Source of the DNA: Castellaniella sp049651205
Lineage (GTDB): Bacteria > Pseudomonadota > Gammaproteobacteria > Burkholderiales > Burkholderiaceae_B
Length of the DNA stretch: 64,000 bases
Direction: 5' to 3'
Assembly: GCF_049651205.1 (NCBI RefSeq)
Contig: NZ_JBASBR010000015.1
Span: 104,429 to 168,428 of the forward strand
In this document: piece after piece, positions 36,910-45,916 of the stretch
Position numbering within the stretch: position 1 is the stretch's first letter
Layout: each line of letters opens with the position of its first letter
Notes under the pieces: generated by a model
What the model was told of the DNA's origin: nothing
What the model saw: only the letters and a program-made list of their open reading frames with translations
Database searches by the model: none
Program-made: the position numbers and the translations under genes

Positions 36910-37778
36910 GCGGAGTTCCTTGTACCCATGAGCCCTCGCGGTTTGACGAGCAATACCAGCGCCATGCCGATAAAGGGCAGCACAAGATTGACCTCTGGCA
37001 GGTAACGCCCACCAAAGCCGTGGATTAAGCCCAGAATGATGGCGCCCACCAGCGCGCCGGGGAAGCTGCCCAGGCCGCCAATGACCACCACAATGAAGCT
37101 TTCGATGATGATTTTGTCGCCCATGCCGGGATCGATGGCGCGCATGGGTGCGGCGATGACGCCGCCAAAGGCGGCCAGCCACGCGCCAAAGCAAAACACG
37201 CCCGTGATGACTAGCCGAGTGTTGATGCACAACACCTGTGCCATTTCGCGATCAAGCGCAGCAGCCCGCATGATCTTGCCGATGCGGGTGCGATTGAACA
37301 GCAGCCACAGGCCCGCCAGTGTGAGCAGCCCCACCACCAGCACAAAGGCGCTGTAGCGCGGGTAGCTGAGCCCGGCGCCGAACTCGAAGGATCCCTGCAG
37401 CAGGGAGGGGGGGTCGATGATATGGATGCCCGGCCCCCAGATGAGGCGTACGGATTCGTTGAGAATCAGCAGCAGGGCAAAGGTAAGCAGCAGGCTGTCG
37501 GTGACTTCACGCTGATAAATGAAGCGCAGCATCAGGCGATCAACCACCGCAGCCAGCACGGCCACCACCAGCGGTGCCAGCAGCAGGGTAAGCCAAAAGG
37601 GCAAACCCAGGCTGGCCACGCTGGTGACCGCCAGATAGGCCCCCAGCATATAAAGCGCCCCGTGTGCAAAATTGATGATATTGAGCACACCAAAGACGAT
37701 ATTCAGCCCGACTGCAATGATGAACAGCAGCAGGCCGATATCGAGACTATTGAGCAGTGCAAGGGCCAGACTGGACAT
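36906..37778 (-). CDS. livH: Branched-chain amino-acid type ABC transporter permease (LivH)
   Basis: A 290-aa membrane protein. It has the LivH features GLNIVFGVLNIINFAHGALY, RIGKIMRAAALDREMAQVLC and VVVIGGLGSFPGALVGAI. It starts one base after the binding-protein stop and overlaps livM, so the operon is tightly packed. Confidence 0.93.
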   Translation of the reverse strand: MSSLALALLNSLDIGLLLFIIAVGLNIVFGVLNIINFAHGALYMLGAYLAVTSVASLGLPFWLTLLLAPLVVAVLAAVVDRLMLRFIYQREVTDSLLLTFALLLILNESVRLIWGPGIHIIDPPSLLQGSFEFGAGLSYPRYSAFVLVVGLLTLAGLWLLFNRTRIGKIMRAAALDREMAQVLCINTRLVITGVFCFGAWLAAFGGVIAAPMRAIDPGMGDKIIIESFIVVVIGGLGSFPGALVGAIILGLIHGFGGRYLPEVNLVLPFIGMALVLLVKPRGLMGTRNSA

Positions 37779-37779
37779 G

Positions 37780-39000
37780 TCACATCTTGCAGGCAGGGTC
37801 TACAGGCGGCGTGACTTTGACGCCGTCAAAGTTTTGCACCTGCGTCAGCGAGCGGATCTTGTCCTCCGTGTTCATGGGTCCCGTCAGGCCCCAGGTGGGT
37901 CCGATGAGGGCCTGGTGGTCGCCCTTGCGGAAAGTGAGGTCTCCGGTGGGGGCCTGGAAGGTAAGGCCGGCCAGTGCGTCGATCACTTTATCGGGGTCTG
38001 TAGAGCCTGCTTTCTCGAAGGCTGCCTTGAAGGCGTAGATGGCTGTGTAGGCGCCCTCGGCGTTATAGCTGGGAGGCAACTTGTAGGTTTCTTTGTACGT
38101 CTTCACAAAGTGCTTGTTCATGGGTGTATCCCAGGAACCATACCAATAGCGGGTGCCCAGCCAGACGCCTTCGGGCATTTGGTCGCCCAGCGCCGTGAGC
38201 ACCTCGGTGGCGGCGCCAACGTTCATGAACACCTTGTAGCCTTGCTTGAAAAAGCCTTTTTCGTTGGCCTGACGTACAAAGTTGACCAGATCACCGCCCC
38301 AGAGCGAAATCAGCACGCCGTCGGGCTTGCTTTGCATCACGCTGTCGATAAAGGGGGTGTAGTCTTCGGCCCCGAAGCGGGGGAAGGCCAGATGGTCGTT
38401 CATCAGCACGACATCAGGCTTGGCAGCCTTCAGGTAGTTGCTGAAGTATTCCCAGGATTCGTGCCCAAAGGCGTAGTCGGGCCCGATGGTGGTCCATTTG
38501 GTGGCCCCGCTTTTGGCAGCGATCTGTGCGCCGCCGCTCATCATCTGCGTGACATTGACGCTGATGCGAAACGCGTATTTGTTGCACTGCTTGCCGGTAA
38601 CCGCCGGCGTGGCTGCGTGGGTGATCATCAGCGGTTTGCCCAGATCAGGCAGTACCGGCACAAGGCCTTGGGCTACACCCGAGCTGTCGATCCCCATGAG
38701 GATGTCGACCTTATCCTGGTAGACCATTTTTCGGGCCAGCTGGATGGCTGTGGCCGCCTTGCCCTGGCCGTCTTCCAGTTGAAGCTCGAGTTTGCGTCCC
38801 AGCACACCGCCCTTGGCGTTGACTTCGTTGATGGCCAGGGTGGCGCCTTGCTTGGCGAATTCGCCGTATGTGGCCGCACTGCCGGACAGCAGATAAATGC
38901 CGCCGATACGGATGGGGTCTTCGGCTTGTGCGGGGGAACTGGCCAACATCGATGCGGTAGAAATCGCAGCCAGTAAGGTGGTAAGTGAATGCCTGCTCAT
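37780..39000 (-). CDS. ABC transporter substrate-binding protein (LivK-type, Peripla_BP_6)
   Basis: A 406-aa periplasmic protein. The ATG at 39000 follows GAGGAG and opens a signal peptide ending SSPAQAED. The mature start IRIGGIYLLSGSAATYGEFAKQG (shown in part) is typical of family-4 binding proteins, which bind branched-chain or aromatic amino acids, amides, or aliphatic and aromatic acids. It is the first gene of the operon. The proximity of an acyl-CoA synthetase and dehydrogenase with a shared operator suggests an organic acid rather than an amino acid as ligand; that is inferred. Confidence 0.88.
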   Translation of the reverse strand: MSRHSLTTLLAAISTASMLASSPAQAEDPIRIGGIYLLSGSAATYGEFAKQGATLAINEVNAKGGVLGRKLELQLEDGQGKAATAIQLARKMVYQDKVDILMGIDSSGVAQGLVPVLPDLGKPLMITHAATPAVTGKQCNKYAFRISVNVTQMMSGGAQIAAKSGATKWTTIGPDYAFGHESWEYFSNYLKAAKPDVVLMNDHLAFPRFGAEDYTPFIDSVMQSKPDGVLISLWGGDLVNFVRQANEKGFFKQGYKVFMNVGAATEVLTALGDQMPEGVWLGTRYWYGSWDTPMNKHFVKTYKETYKLPPSYNAEGAYTAIYAFKAAFEKAGSTDPDKVIDALAGLTFQAPTGDLTFRKGDHQALIGPTWGLTGPMNTEDKIRSLTQVQNFDGVKVTPPVDPACKM

Positions 39001-39156
39001 GAAAGTCTCCTCTGTCGACACGTCTGCCGTGGATGGGGCGGATGTGAAATCAAAATCGGATCTGCTCTTGGGGCAGCTTGGGGTGAGCGTGTGCTTCTTG
39101 AATCCGGGCCGATGTGCAGGAGCCTTGTTGCCAGGCGGCCTCTAGTTATTTTGGTA

Positions 39157-39178
39157 AAACATAAAACAATTGTTCGCT
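39157..39178. promoter_or_regulatory. Palindromic operator-like site before the Liv-type operon
   Basis: A 22-bp stretch centred on ACAATTGT, about 160 bp before the binding-protein start. It matches 18 of 22 bases with the site at 42963-42984 before the acyl-CoA dehydrogenase. The four differences keep the central palindrome (AACAATTGTT against AACGATCGTT). Fits a TetR operator. Confidence 0.6.
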
Positions 39179-39195
39179 AAAGTCAAAAATTATCC

Positions 39196-39921
39196 CTAGT
39201 GGATTTCACCAGATGCGGGATCCAGATAATCCCGCAGCATGTCGTAGACCTGCTGCGCGTAAGTGCCGACATCGATGCCCTGGCGCCGGTAGCGGCTGTG
39301 GCGCAGGTACCAGTCTTGCATCATGGCTTTGGTCAGTGCGGCCAGCAGCCGGGCGTCCGCTTGTCTGAACAGCTTTTGCGCCATGCCTTCCTGGAGGATA
39401 TCCATGAAAAGGTCTTCGATCTGGCCGGACAGGCGCACGGTGCGCTGCTTTTCGAGGTCGGGCAAATTGCGCGCCTCCATAAACGAGAAGCTGAACCAGG
39501 TGGGCATGAGTTCGCTGAGAAACAGGTGCACCCGGATGGCGGTATTGAGTTTGACAGGGCCTGGGGGCAGGTTTCGTGTGCGGGTGTCCAGGGTTTTGCG
39601 GGTAAGCAAAAAGCCGTAGCTCTGGATCAGGTGCAGGAGATCTTCTTTGTTTTTGATGTAAGCGTAGATGCCGCCGATGCTGAAGCCCGAGTGTGCGCAC
39701 AGATCGCGTAGCGACATTGCATGAAACCCGCTGGAGGTGGCCAGGGTAAGCGTGGATTCGATGATGGTGCGCAGCCCCCGGATGGCCACGGCCTCTTTTT
39801 TGATGCGGATGTGGTGGCCGTTTTGCTGATAGAGCTCGCGGTAGATGTCTTCTTTGGAGAAGTTGAGTTCTTTCTTGAACGACTCGAAATCCAGAGGGGT
39901 GTCGTCGGCGGCGTGCGTCAT
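39196..39921 (-). CDS. TetR/AcrR-family transcriptional regulator
   Basis: A 241-aa protein. A helix-turn-helix near residues 47-93 reads IIESTLTLATSSGFHAMSLRDLCAHSGFSIGGIYAYIKNKEDLL (in pieces), the TetR signature. An unusual N-terminal extension of about 45 charged residues precedes it. The C-terminal ligand domain resembles regulators of fatty-acid or aromatic-acid metabolism. Its start overlaps the acyl-CoA synthetase stop by 4 bp, so it is the last gene of that operon. It probably represses both this operon and the Liv-type operon through the shared palindrome. Confidence 0.87.
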   Translation of the reverse strand: MTHAADDTPLDFESFKKELNFSKEDIYRELYQQNGHHIRIKKEAVAIRGLRTIIESTLTLATSSGFHAMSLRDLCAHSGFSIGGIYAYIKNKEDLLHLIQSYGFLLTRKTLDTRTRNLPPGPVKLNTAIRVHLFLSELMPTWFSFSFMEARNLPDLEKQRTVRLSGQIEDLFMDILQEGMAQKLFRQADARLLAALTKAMMQDWYLRHSRYRRQGIDVGTYAQQVYDMLRDYLDPASGEIH

Positions 39922-41567
39922 GATGAGGGGTCTGTTTTGTCGGGGGGGAGATCCTGCCGCACCTGTGCACGCAGCACGTTTTTGCGGATTTTACCGGTGG
40001 ATGTTTTGGGCAGCGGGCCAAACACCACCTGCTTGGGGATCTTGTAACCCGGCATATGCTGGCGGCAAAACGCGATGATATCTGTTTCGTCAAGGACGGC
40101 TGTGTCTTTTAGCGTGACAAAAGCGCAGGGCACTTCGCCCCAATGGGCATCGGGGCTGGCAATCACGGCGGCCTCAAGCACCTGCGGATGGCGGTAGAGC
40201 ACGTCTTCCACCTCTTTGCTGGAGATGTTTTCGCCCCCCGAGATAATGATGTCCTTGGCGCGATCTTTTACCTCGACGTAATGATCCGGGTGCATGACGG
40301 CCAGATCGCCTGTGTGAAACCAGTTGTCCTGAAACGCTTCTTGCGTGCTTTGCGGGTTTTTCAGGTAGCCCTTCATCAGGGTGTTGCCACGGTGCACCAG
40401 CTCGCCCAGGGTCTGGCCATCGGCCGGTACGGGCTGACCGGTATTGCGATCCAGCACATTGATGTCATCCATGGCATAAAGCCCCACGCCCTGGCGTGAC
40501 ATCTTCACTGCCAGGGCGTCGGTGTCCAGGTTGCTCCAGGCGGGCTGGGGCACGCATACCGTTGACGGGCCATAGCTTTCGGTGAGGCCATACAGGTGCG
40601 TGATGCGAAACCCCACTTGTTTGCCTTTTGCGATGACGGCTTCTGGGGGAGCCGCCCCGCCCACAGCAAACTGCACCCACTGCTCAAGCACGATCTGGTC
40701 TTTCGCGAAATCATTGACCAGCATGTTAAGCACCACCGGTGCCCCGCACAGGTGGGTGACTTGGTCTTCTTGCAGGTGTCTGAGGATGATGTCGGATTGC
40801 ACCTTGCGCAAACACACCTGGGTGCCGCCCACCGCCACGATGGCCCAGGTGTAGCACCAGCCATTGCAGTGAAACATCGGTAGTGTCCAGAGATAAACGG
40901 TCTCGGGTGTCATGTTGAAGGCCATGGCGTTGCCCAGCCCCGACAGATACGCGCCCCGGTGGTGGTACACCACCCCTTTTGGGTTGCCGGTTGTGCCCGA
41001 GGTATAGCAAAGCGAAATCGCGTCCCATTCGTCCTGTGGCTTTTGCCAGGCAAACAGGGGGTCGCCCGAGGCCAGCAGAGTTTCATAATCCAGGCTGTTC
41101 ACCCCCGGGGAGGCCGTGCCCACCCGGCCAGTGGAGATCAGGATGGGTGGGGTGGGAAGATCCTGGACAGCCTCCTGAACCACGGCCTCGAGAGCGGGGT
41201 CGTAGATCAGCGCGTGGGATTCTCCGTGCTGCAGGATAAAGCGGATGGATGCCGCATCCAGGCGCACATTGAGTGCATTCAGAACCGCACCCGCCATAGG
41301 CACAAAAAAGTGGCCTTCCAGCAGTTGGTGCGTGTTGAAGCACAGCATCGACACCGTATCCTGGGGCTGAATGCCCAACTGCTGCAGGGCGCTCGCCATG
41401 CGCCGGCTGCGCGTATAAAACTGTGCATAGGTAAAGCGGACATCCTCGTCGATCACGGCAATCTTGTCTGGGAAAACCGTGGCCGATCGCTTCAGGAAAC
41501 TGATGGGCGTCAGGGCGGAATAATTGGCGGCCTGCTTGTCCAGGCCTTGCTGGTATTTGTTGCTCAT
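39918..41567 (-). CDS. Acyl-CoA synthetase (AMP-forming, AlkK-like)
   Basis: A 549-aa ANL-superfamily ligase. The AMP-binding motif is SLCYTSGTTGNPKGVVYHHR (P-loop), followed by HLYGLTESYGPSTVC, WFHTGDLAVMHPDHYVEVKDRAKD and the catalytic lysine in STGKIRKNVL near the C-terminus. It activates a carboxylic acid to its CoA ester. The overall sequence resembles medium-chain or short branched acyl-CoA ligases. It is 52 bp behind the acyl-CoA dehydrogenase gene. Confidence 0.92.
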   Translation of the reverse strand: MSNKYQQGLDKQAANYSALTPISFLKRSATVFPDKIAVIDEDVRFTYAQFYTRSRRMASALQQLGIQPQDTVSMLCFNTHQLLEGHFFVPMAGAVLNALNVRLDAASIRFILQHGESHALIYDPALEAVVQEAVQDLPTPPILISTGRVGTASPGVNSLDYETLLASGDPLFAWQKPQDEWDAISLCYTSGTTGNPKGVVYHHRGAYLSGLGNAMAFNMTPETVYLWTLPMFHCNGWCYTWAIVAVGGTQVCLRKVQSDIILRHLQEDQVTHLCGAPVVLNMLVNDFAKDQIVLEQWVQFAVGGAAPPEAVIAKGKQVGFRITHLYGLTESYGPSTVCVPQPAWSNLDTDALAVKMSRQGVGLYAMDDINVLDRNTGQPVPADGQTLGELVHRGNTLMKGYLKNPQSTQEAFQDNWFHTGDLAVMHPDHYVEVKDRAKDIIISGGENISSKEVEDVLYRHPQVLEAAVIASPDAHWGEVPCAFVTLKDTAVLDETDIIAFCRQHMPGYKIPKQVVFGPLPKTSTGKIRKNVLRAQVRQDLPPDKTDPSS

Positions 41568-41619
41568 GACGGTGTCTCCTTCAGGGGCCGCTTGGAACAG
41601 GTGGCGTGGGTTGTGGATG

Positions 41620-42843
41620 TCAGGCTTTGATCGTGTCGGGCATGGGAGGCCCCCATGCCCAGAACCTGGGGCCTTGTGCGAGCAGGCGGCGTGTCAGCAC
41701 CATTTTGTGCACCTCTGAGGCGCCATCCACCAGACGGGCCTGCCGCGCATAGCGGTAGATCCACTCGAGCGGCGTATCGCGTGAGTACCCGTGCGCGCCA
41801 CATAACTGGATGGCGGTGTCCACGGCCTTTTGCAGAGTATCAGCTACCGCCACCTTCGCCATCGAGACTTCAGCTTGGGCGTAGTCGCCCTGGTCCAGAC
41901 ACCAGGCGGCATGCATGGTTAACAGCCGGCCGGCCCTGACTTGCATGGCGGCCTCGCCCATCAGCCACTGTACGCCTTCGTGCTCGGCCAGTGCTTGACC
42001 AAACGATTGCCGCTGGGCTACGTAATCGCCTGCAATCTCCAGCGAGCGCCGTGCCAGACCCAGCCAGCGCATGCAGTGTGTCAGGCGGGCCGGGCCCAGC
42101 CGGATCTGTGTGGCTTTCAGGCCGTCGCCCACTTCCATCAGCCGGTTTTCGTCCGGGATGAACAAGCCATCAAAGCGCAACTCGCAATGTCCACCGTGCT
42201 CTTCGGGGCCCATGATGGGAATCCGGCGCACGATTTCCCAGCCGGGATCGTCTTTATGAAACAGAAAGGCGCTCAGGCCCCGGCGAGGATCGTCCGAGGT
42301 GCGGGCGATGAGAATGAAGTGGGCGGCCGCACCTGCGCCTGTGATGAAGTGTTTGTGACCGTGGATGCGCCAGCCCTTGCCCTCGGGCACGGCCCGCGTC
42401 AGCATCATGCCCGGATCGGAGCCGCAGCCTGGGGCGGGCTCGGTCATGGCAAATGCGGAGCGGACCTGACCGTCGATGATGGGCTGCAGCCAGCGCGATT
42501 TTTGCGCCTCTGTGGCCACCTTGTTCAACATCATCATATTGCCATCGTCGGGGGCGGCCGAGTTGAACACCACCGGCCCAAAGAGGCTGCGGTTCATTTC
42601 TTCGTAGCAGGCGGCCATGTCTGCCATGCCCAGCCCCTGGCCGCCGCGTGCTTTGGGCATCTGCAGGCACCAGAGGCCCTGGCTGCGGGCCTTGGCGCGC
42701 AGGGTGGCCAGCAAGGCCTCGTTGATGTTCTCGTGAAGGTCGAAAGTAGCCGGATCGCGCTCTAGCGGGATGAGCTCCTGGTTGACGAAGGTGCGGATGC
42801 GCGCACAGAAATCCTGGATAAGCGGAGACAGTGAGAAGTCCAT
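41620..42843 (-). CDS. Acyl-CoA dehydrogenase family protein (ACAD10/11-like)
   Basis: A 407-aa flavoprotein starting MDFSLSPLIQDFCARIRTFV. It carries AFAMTEPAPGCGSDPGMML, IHGHKHFITGAGAAAHFILI, and IQLCGAHGYSRDTPLEWIYR near the C-terminus. The GHKHFITGA and MGPEEHGGHCEL text is that of the ACAD10/11 or FadE-like group rather than short-chain dehydrogenases. AGGACAGG precedes the ATG at 42843; the longer frame to 43311 crosses the operator and is unlikely. It oxidises the acyl-CoA formed by the ligase downstream. Confidence 0.88.
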   Translation of the reverse strand: MDFSLSPLIQDFCARIRTFVNQELIPLERDPATFDLHENINEALLATLRAKARSQGLWCLQMPKARGGQGLGMADMAACYEEMNRSLFGPVVFNSAAPDDGNMMMLNKVATEAQKSRWLQPIIDGQVRSAFAMTEPAPGCGSDPGMMLTRAVPEGKGWRIHGHKHFITGAGAAAHFILIARTSDDPRRGLSAFLFHKDDPGWEIVRRIPIMGPEEHGGHCELRFDGLFIPDENRLMEVGDGLKATQIRLGPARLTHCMRWLGLARRSLEIAGDYVAQRQSFGQALAEHEGVQWLMGEAAMQVRAGRLLTMHAAWCLDQGDYAQAEVSMAKVAVADTLQKAVDTAIQLCGAHGYSRDTPLEWIYRYARQARLVDGASEVHKMVLTRRLLAQGPRFWAWGPPMPDTIKA

Positions 42844-42962
42844 GGCCCTGTCCTGTTGGAGAGTGGATTGCAGGTGGCCACTGTCGACCCCCGGAGAACG
42901 GCTTGAGTGCCTGGATCGAAAGGGGAGTGTCTGCCGCCCACATGTGCTGAATGATCTGTTGT

Positions 42963-42984
42963 AAACATAGAACGATCGTTCGGT
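42963..42984. promoter_or_regulatory. Palindromic operator-like site before the acyl-CoA dehydrogenase
   Basis: Centred on GAACGATCGTTC at 42970-42981, a perfect 12-bp palindrome, about 120 bp before the dehydrogenase ATG. Flanked by AAACATA on the left as in the copy at 39157-39178. Best explained as a binding site for the TetR regulator encoded at the end of this operon. Confidence 0.6.
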
Positions 42985-43112
42985 CTCTTCAATGAAGGAA
43001 AACCCGTGGACAGAATATTGTGCAAACGGTGCTGTGGGGTGGCTGGATAATCGTGGCCCCGCCGGGCAGGTGGGTGGGGAAAGGGGCAAGCGTGCGAATC
43101 CGCGTGCGGCGG

Positions 43113-43946
43113 CTAAGAGACTTCGGTCTGTGCGGTATGAACCGGCCCGCTTTGGGCGGCGAATATCCCTGGGGTCAAACCCGTAAATGTCTTGAATGTG
43201 GCAATAAAGGTGGAGAGGCTGTCGTAGCCGCAGGCCAGGGCGACATCGGTGATGGAGTCGCCGCGCTCTAGCAGGGGCAGGGCATGCACCAGGCGCGCGC
43301 GCTGGCGCCACAGCCGAAACCCCAGCCCGGTTTGTGCCTGAAACAGCCGCGTCAGTGTGCGAGCCGAGACACCCAGCTGCGCCCCCAGGGTTTGCAGACT
43401 GAGCTCCAGGCTGGGGTCTTGGGCAAGCCGTCGGCAGATGGCCGCCAGCCGGGGGTCTGTGGGCCAGGGCAAAATCAGCCCCACCTCGGGAGCCGCTTTC
43501 AGCCGGTCGATCAGCACTTGCGCCAGGCGCCCGTCAGAGCCAGCCTCGTCGTAGTCGCTGGGCAAGGTGGCAAATTGGCGGATGAGTTCGTGCAGCAGTG
43601 CAGACACTGCAATCACCCGGCAATCCGGCCAGTTCAGTTCTAGAGCGTAGTGATCCAGGTAAAGGCTGCGAATGATGGCCTGGGGTGATTGCTGCACCTG
43701 ATGGCGCACATGGGCGGGAATCCATACGGCACGATGCGGCAGGGCCACAAAGCGGGCCTCGGGCGTCCACACCTGCAAGTGGCCCTGGATGGCGTAGGAC
43801 AGCTGTGCCCAGGTGTGGGTATGCGGACGTGCGCGGGCAATGTTGGGGTGCTGGTTGATGCTGCCGTACAGGGGCCGGATCAGGCGCGTGGCCGATCCTT
43901 GGGCGCGTACTGCTGCAGGCGTATCCGCAGGCGTGTCTGTGTGCAT
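43113..43946 (-). CDS. AraC-family transcriptional regulator
   Basis: A 277-aa regulator. The N-terminal cupin-like sensor has RPHTHTWAQLSYAIQGHLQV and WIPAHVRHQV; the C-terminal double helix-turn-helix has LGAQLGVSARTLTRLFQAQT and ITDVALACGYDSLSTFIATFKTFTGLTPG (in part). The start at 43946 is preferred because it leaves about 140 bp before the divergent transporter gene and has a G-rich ribosome site; a longer frame starts at 44012. It likely controls the neighbouring BASS transporter gene. Confidence 0.87.
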   Translation of the reverse strand: MHTDTPADTPAAVRAQGSATRLIRPLYGSINQHPNIARARPHTHTWAQLSYAIQGHLQVWTPEARFVALPHRAVWIPAHVRHQVQQSPQAIIRSLYLDHYALELNWPDCRVIAVSALLHELIRQFATLPSDYDEAGSDGRLAQVLIDRLKAAPEVGLILPWPTDPRLAAICRRLAQDPSLELSLQTLGAQLGVSARTLTRLFQAQTGLGFRLWRQRARLVHALPLLERGDSITDVALACGYDSLSTFIATFKTFTGLTPGIFAAQSGPVHTAQTEVS

Positions 43947-44086
43947 GCCCCCCACTCGCTGAACCGGCTTGAGAGACCTTGGTTTGTCGCTTCGTGAATA
44001 TTTCATTGTCATTTAACGGCAGACGTGTGTTGTCACCCAAGTTTAAGCTGAGTGTCTTCTTTTTCCTATGGCCCAAAGGTAAAGGC

Positions 44087-45115
44087 ATGCCTGACAAATT
44101 ACGCCTGCTGTTTGATCGCTTTACGCTCACCCTGATTGCCGTGGTGGCGACTGCAACCTTGCTGCCAGCGCATGGGGACGGGGCGGTGTTCTTCAAGCAC
44201 CTGACGTCTGCCGCCATTGCGCTGCTGTTCTTTATGCATGGGGCGAAGTTGTCCCGCCAGGCCATTGTGGCGGGCGCCACGCACTGGCGTTTGCACATTG
44301 TGGTGTTTTGCTGGACGTTTGTGATCTTCCCGCTGATCGGCTGGGCGCTGCGCCCGGTGCTGGTGCCCTTGCTGGGCATGCCGCTGTATATAGGGGTGTT
44401 GTATCTGTGCGTGTTGCCAGGCACCGTGCAATCGGCCATTGCCTTTACCTCGATCGCCCGGGGCAATATCCCAGCGGCGGTGTGTGCGGCATCAGCCTCC
44501 AGCCTGCTGGGGATTTTCATCACACCCATGCTGTTGCAGTGGTTGCTGGAAGCCAATACGTCGGTGCTGGGATCCGGCTCTTTGTTGCAGGCCATCGGCA
44601 ACATCAGTGTCGAAATCCTCTTGCCCTTTGTGCTGGGTCACTTGATGCGCCCGCTGCTGGGCCGCTGGATGGACAGCCACCGCCGCCTGGTGCGCAATGT
44701 CGACCAAAGCTCTATCTTGTTGGTGGTGTATACGGCGTTCAGCGAGTCGGTGATCGGCGGTCTGTGGCTGCAGGTGGATACCGTGTCGTTACTCTGGTTG
44801 TTCGCAGTGTGCGCAATTTTGCTGGCTTTTATTTTGAGCCTCAACATGTGGTCCACGCGCAAGATGGGGTTCAAGCGCGAGGACGAAATTACCATTGTGT
44901 TTTGTGGTTCAAAGAAAAGCCTGGCAACCGGGGTGCCAATGGCCGGCGTGCTGTTCAGTGCGGGTGCCATCGGCCCGGTGCTGCTGCCTTTAATGCTGTT
45001 TCATCAGATTCAACTGATGGTGTGCGCGGTGTTGGCACAACATTATCTTCGCCAGCAGGTGGCTGCCCCTGCGGCAGCAACACCTGCGGTGCCGGCAGCT
45101 GCCGGCCGATCCTGA
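44087..45115 (+). CDS. Bile acid:sodium symporter family transporter (YfeH-like)
   Basis: A 342-aa membrane protein with about 9-10 segments of the BASS family. Family stretches include FFMHGAKLSRQAIVAG, LYLCVLPGTVQSAIAFTSIARGNIPAAVC (in part) and CGSKKSLATGVPMAGVLF. AAAGGTAAAGG precedes the ATG. The substrate is not known; members transport organic anions with Na+. A run of Ala/Pro ends the protein. Confidence 0.87.
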   Translation: MPDKLRLLFDRFTLTLIAVVATATLLPAHGDGAVFFKHLTSAAIALLFFMHGAKLSRQAIVAGATHWRLHIVVFCWTFVIFPLIGWALRPVLVPLLGMPLYIGVLYLCVLPGTVQSAIAFTSIARGNIPAAVCAASASSLLGIFITPMLLQWLLEANTSVLGSGSLLQAIGNISVEILLPFVLGHLMRPLLGRWMDSHRRLVRNVDQSSILLVVYTAFSESVIGGLWLQVDTVSLLWLFAVCAILLAFILSLNMWSTRKMGFKREDEITIVFCGSKKSLATGVPMAGVLFSAGAIGPVLLPLMLFHQIQLMVCAVLAQHYLRQQVAAPAAATPAVPAAAGRS

Positions 45116-45199
45116 GCGCCAGGATCCGGATTTCTCGTTTGCGTACTGGGTAGCGGGCTTTGGGCCCTCTGCCCAGGGTTAGTCCTGATGCTTTTTTAT

Positions 45200-45218
45200 G
45201 TAAACGGTATACAATATC
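45200..45218. promoter_or_regulatory. GTATAC palindrome, site 1 (before the first ferredoxin)
   Basis: GTATAC at 45207-45212 in context ACGGTATACAATA, 42 bp before the ferredoxin ATG. The same ACGGTATAC text occurs at 53285-53293 and, inverted, at 57662-57670. Inferred operator of the GntR regulator. Confidence 0.55.
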
Positions 45219-45253
45219 CTAAAAGCACGCATGTTTGCGATAGGATTTAGTTT

Positions 45254-45577
45254 ATGCTTAAAGTAACTTTACATAAAAACGGCCAGGTCTATCAGGACGA
45301 GGTTCAGGAAAACGCCAACCTGGTGGTTCGCGCAGGTATCCGGCAGTTTCCGTATCCCAATTTGTCGTACCGCTGCGGCATGGGCAAGTGTGCCACTTGC
45401 GCCTGCAAGATACTGGATGGCGCAGATCACCTGCCGGCTCCTAACTGGAAAGAAAAGAAGCAACTGGGCAGCCGCCTGGATGAAGGTTACCGGCTGGTAT
45501 GCCAGTTATGGCTTACCCACGACATCGAGCTTACCCAGGATGTCGAACCTGTTCATCATGCAGATGCATCTGCATAA
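45254..45577 (+). CDS. Plant-type [2Fe-2S] ferredoxin (107 aa)
   Basis: The cluster ligands are Cys41, Cys46, Cys49 (CGMGKCATC) and Cys83, the normal spacing of the plant/vertebrate-type fold. One more cysteine (Cys51) lies two residues behind the third ligand, as in the sister protein at 45917. A ribosome site AGGA is 8 bp upstream. First gene of a three-gene set, presumably an electron carrier for an oxygenase of the block. Confidence 0.88.
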   Translation: MLKVTLHKNGQVYQDEVQENANLVVRAGIRQFPYPNLSYRCGMGKCATCACKILDGADHLPAPNWKEKKQLGSRLDEGYRLVCQLWLTHDIELTQDVEPVHHADASA

Positions 45578-45592
45578 GCCCGGAGATCCCTC

Positions 45593-45907
45593 ATGTATAT
45601 CATTCTTACCAGCAAACCGGGCGTATACAGCGCAACCATTCAGGCAGGCGGTACCCCGATAGAAACTTATCAGTATCTATTTTATGGGCGGTGCAAGGCG
45701 GTGTTCTCGCTGGTCCGCATTGATGCCGATATCAAGATCGACATCGTGGAAGACACCCCGCCCCATATCCGCAATGTGGTTTCAAGCAAGTTCCTGGATC
45801 ACTTCAATACCCTGGACGAAGCCCGGGCCGAACTCAATCATCTGGTTCATTTTGGTGGGCTGGATGCCGTCTTGCAACGGTGTGAACCATCTGGTGCAGT
45901 TGCGTAA
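45593..45907 (+). CDS. Unrecognised 104-aa protein between two ferredoxin genes
   Basis: It starts MYIILTSKPGVYSATIQAGG and continues with ETYQYLFYGRCKAVFSLVRI and FLDHFNTLDEARAELNHL. No signal peptide, no membrane segment, two cysteines only, probably an alpha/beta fold. GGAG precedes the ATG. It lies 15 bp after the first ferredoxin and 9 bp before the second, so the three are co-translated. I do not recognise the family; a partner or subunit role with the ferredoxins is plausible from position alone. Confidence 0.75.
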   Translation: MYIILTSKPGVYSATIQAGGTPIETYQYLFYGRCKAVFSLVRIDADIKIDIVEDTPPHIRNVVSSKFLDHFNTLDEARAELNHLVHFGGLDAVLQRCEPSGAVA

Positions 45908-45916
45908 AAGGTAGTC

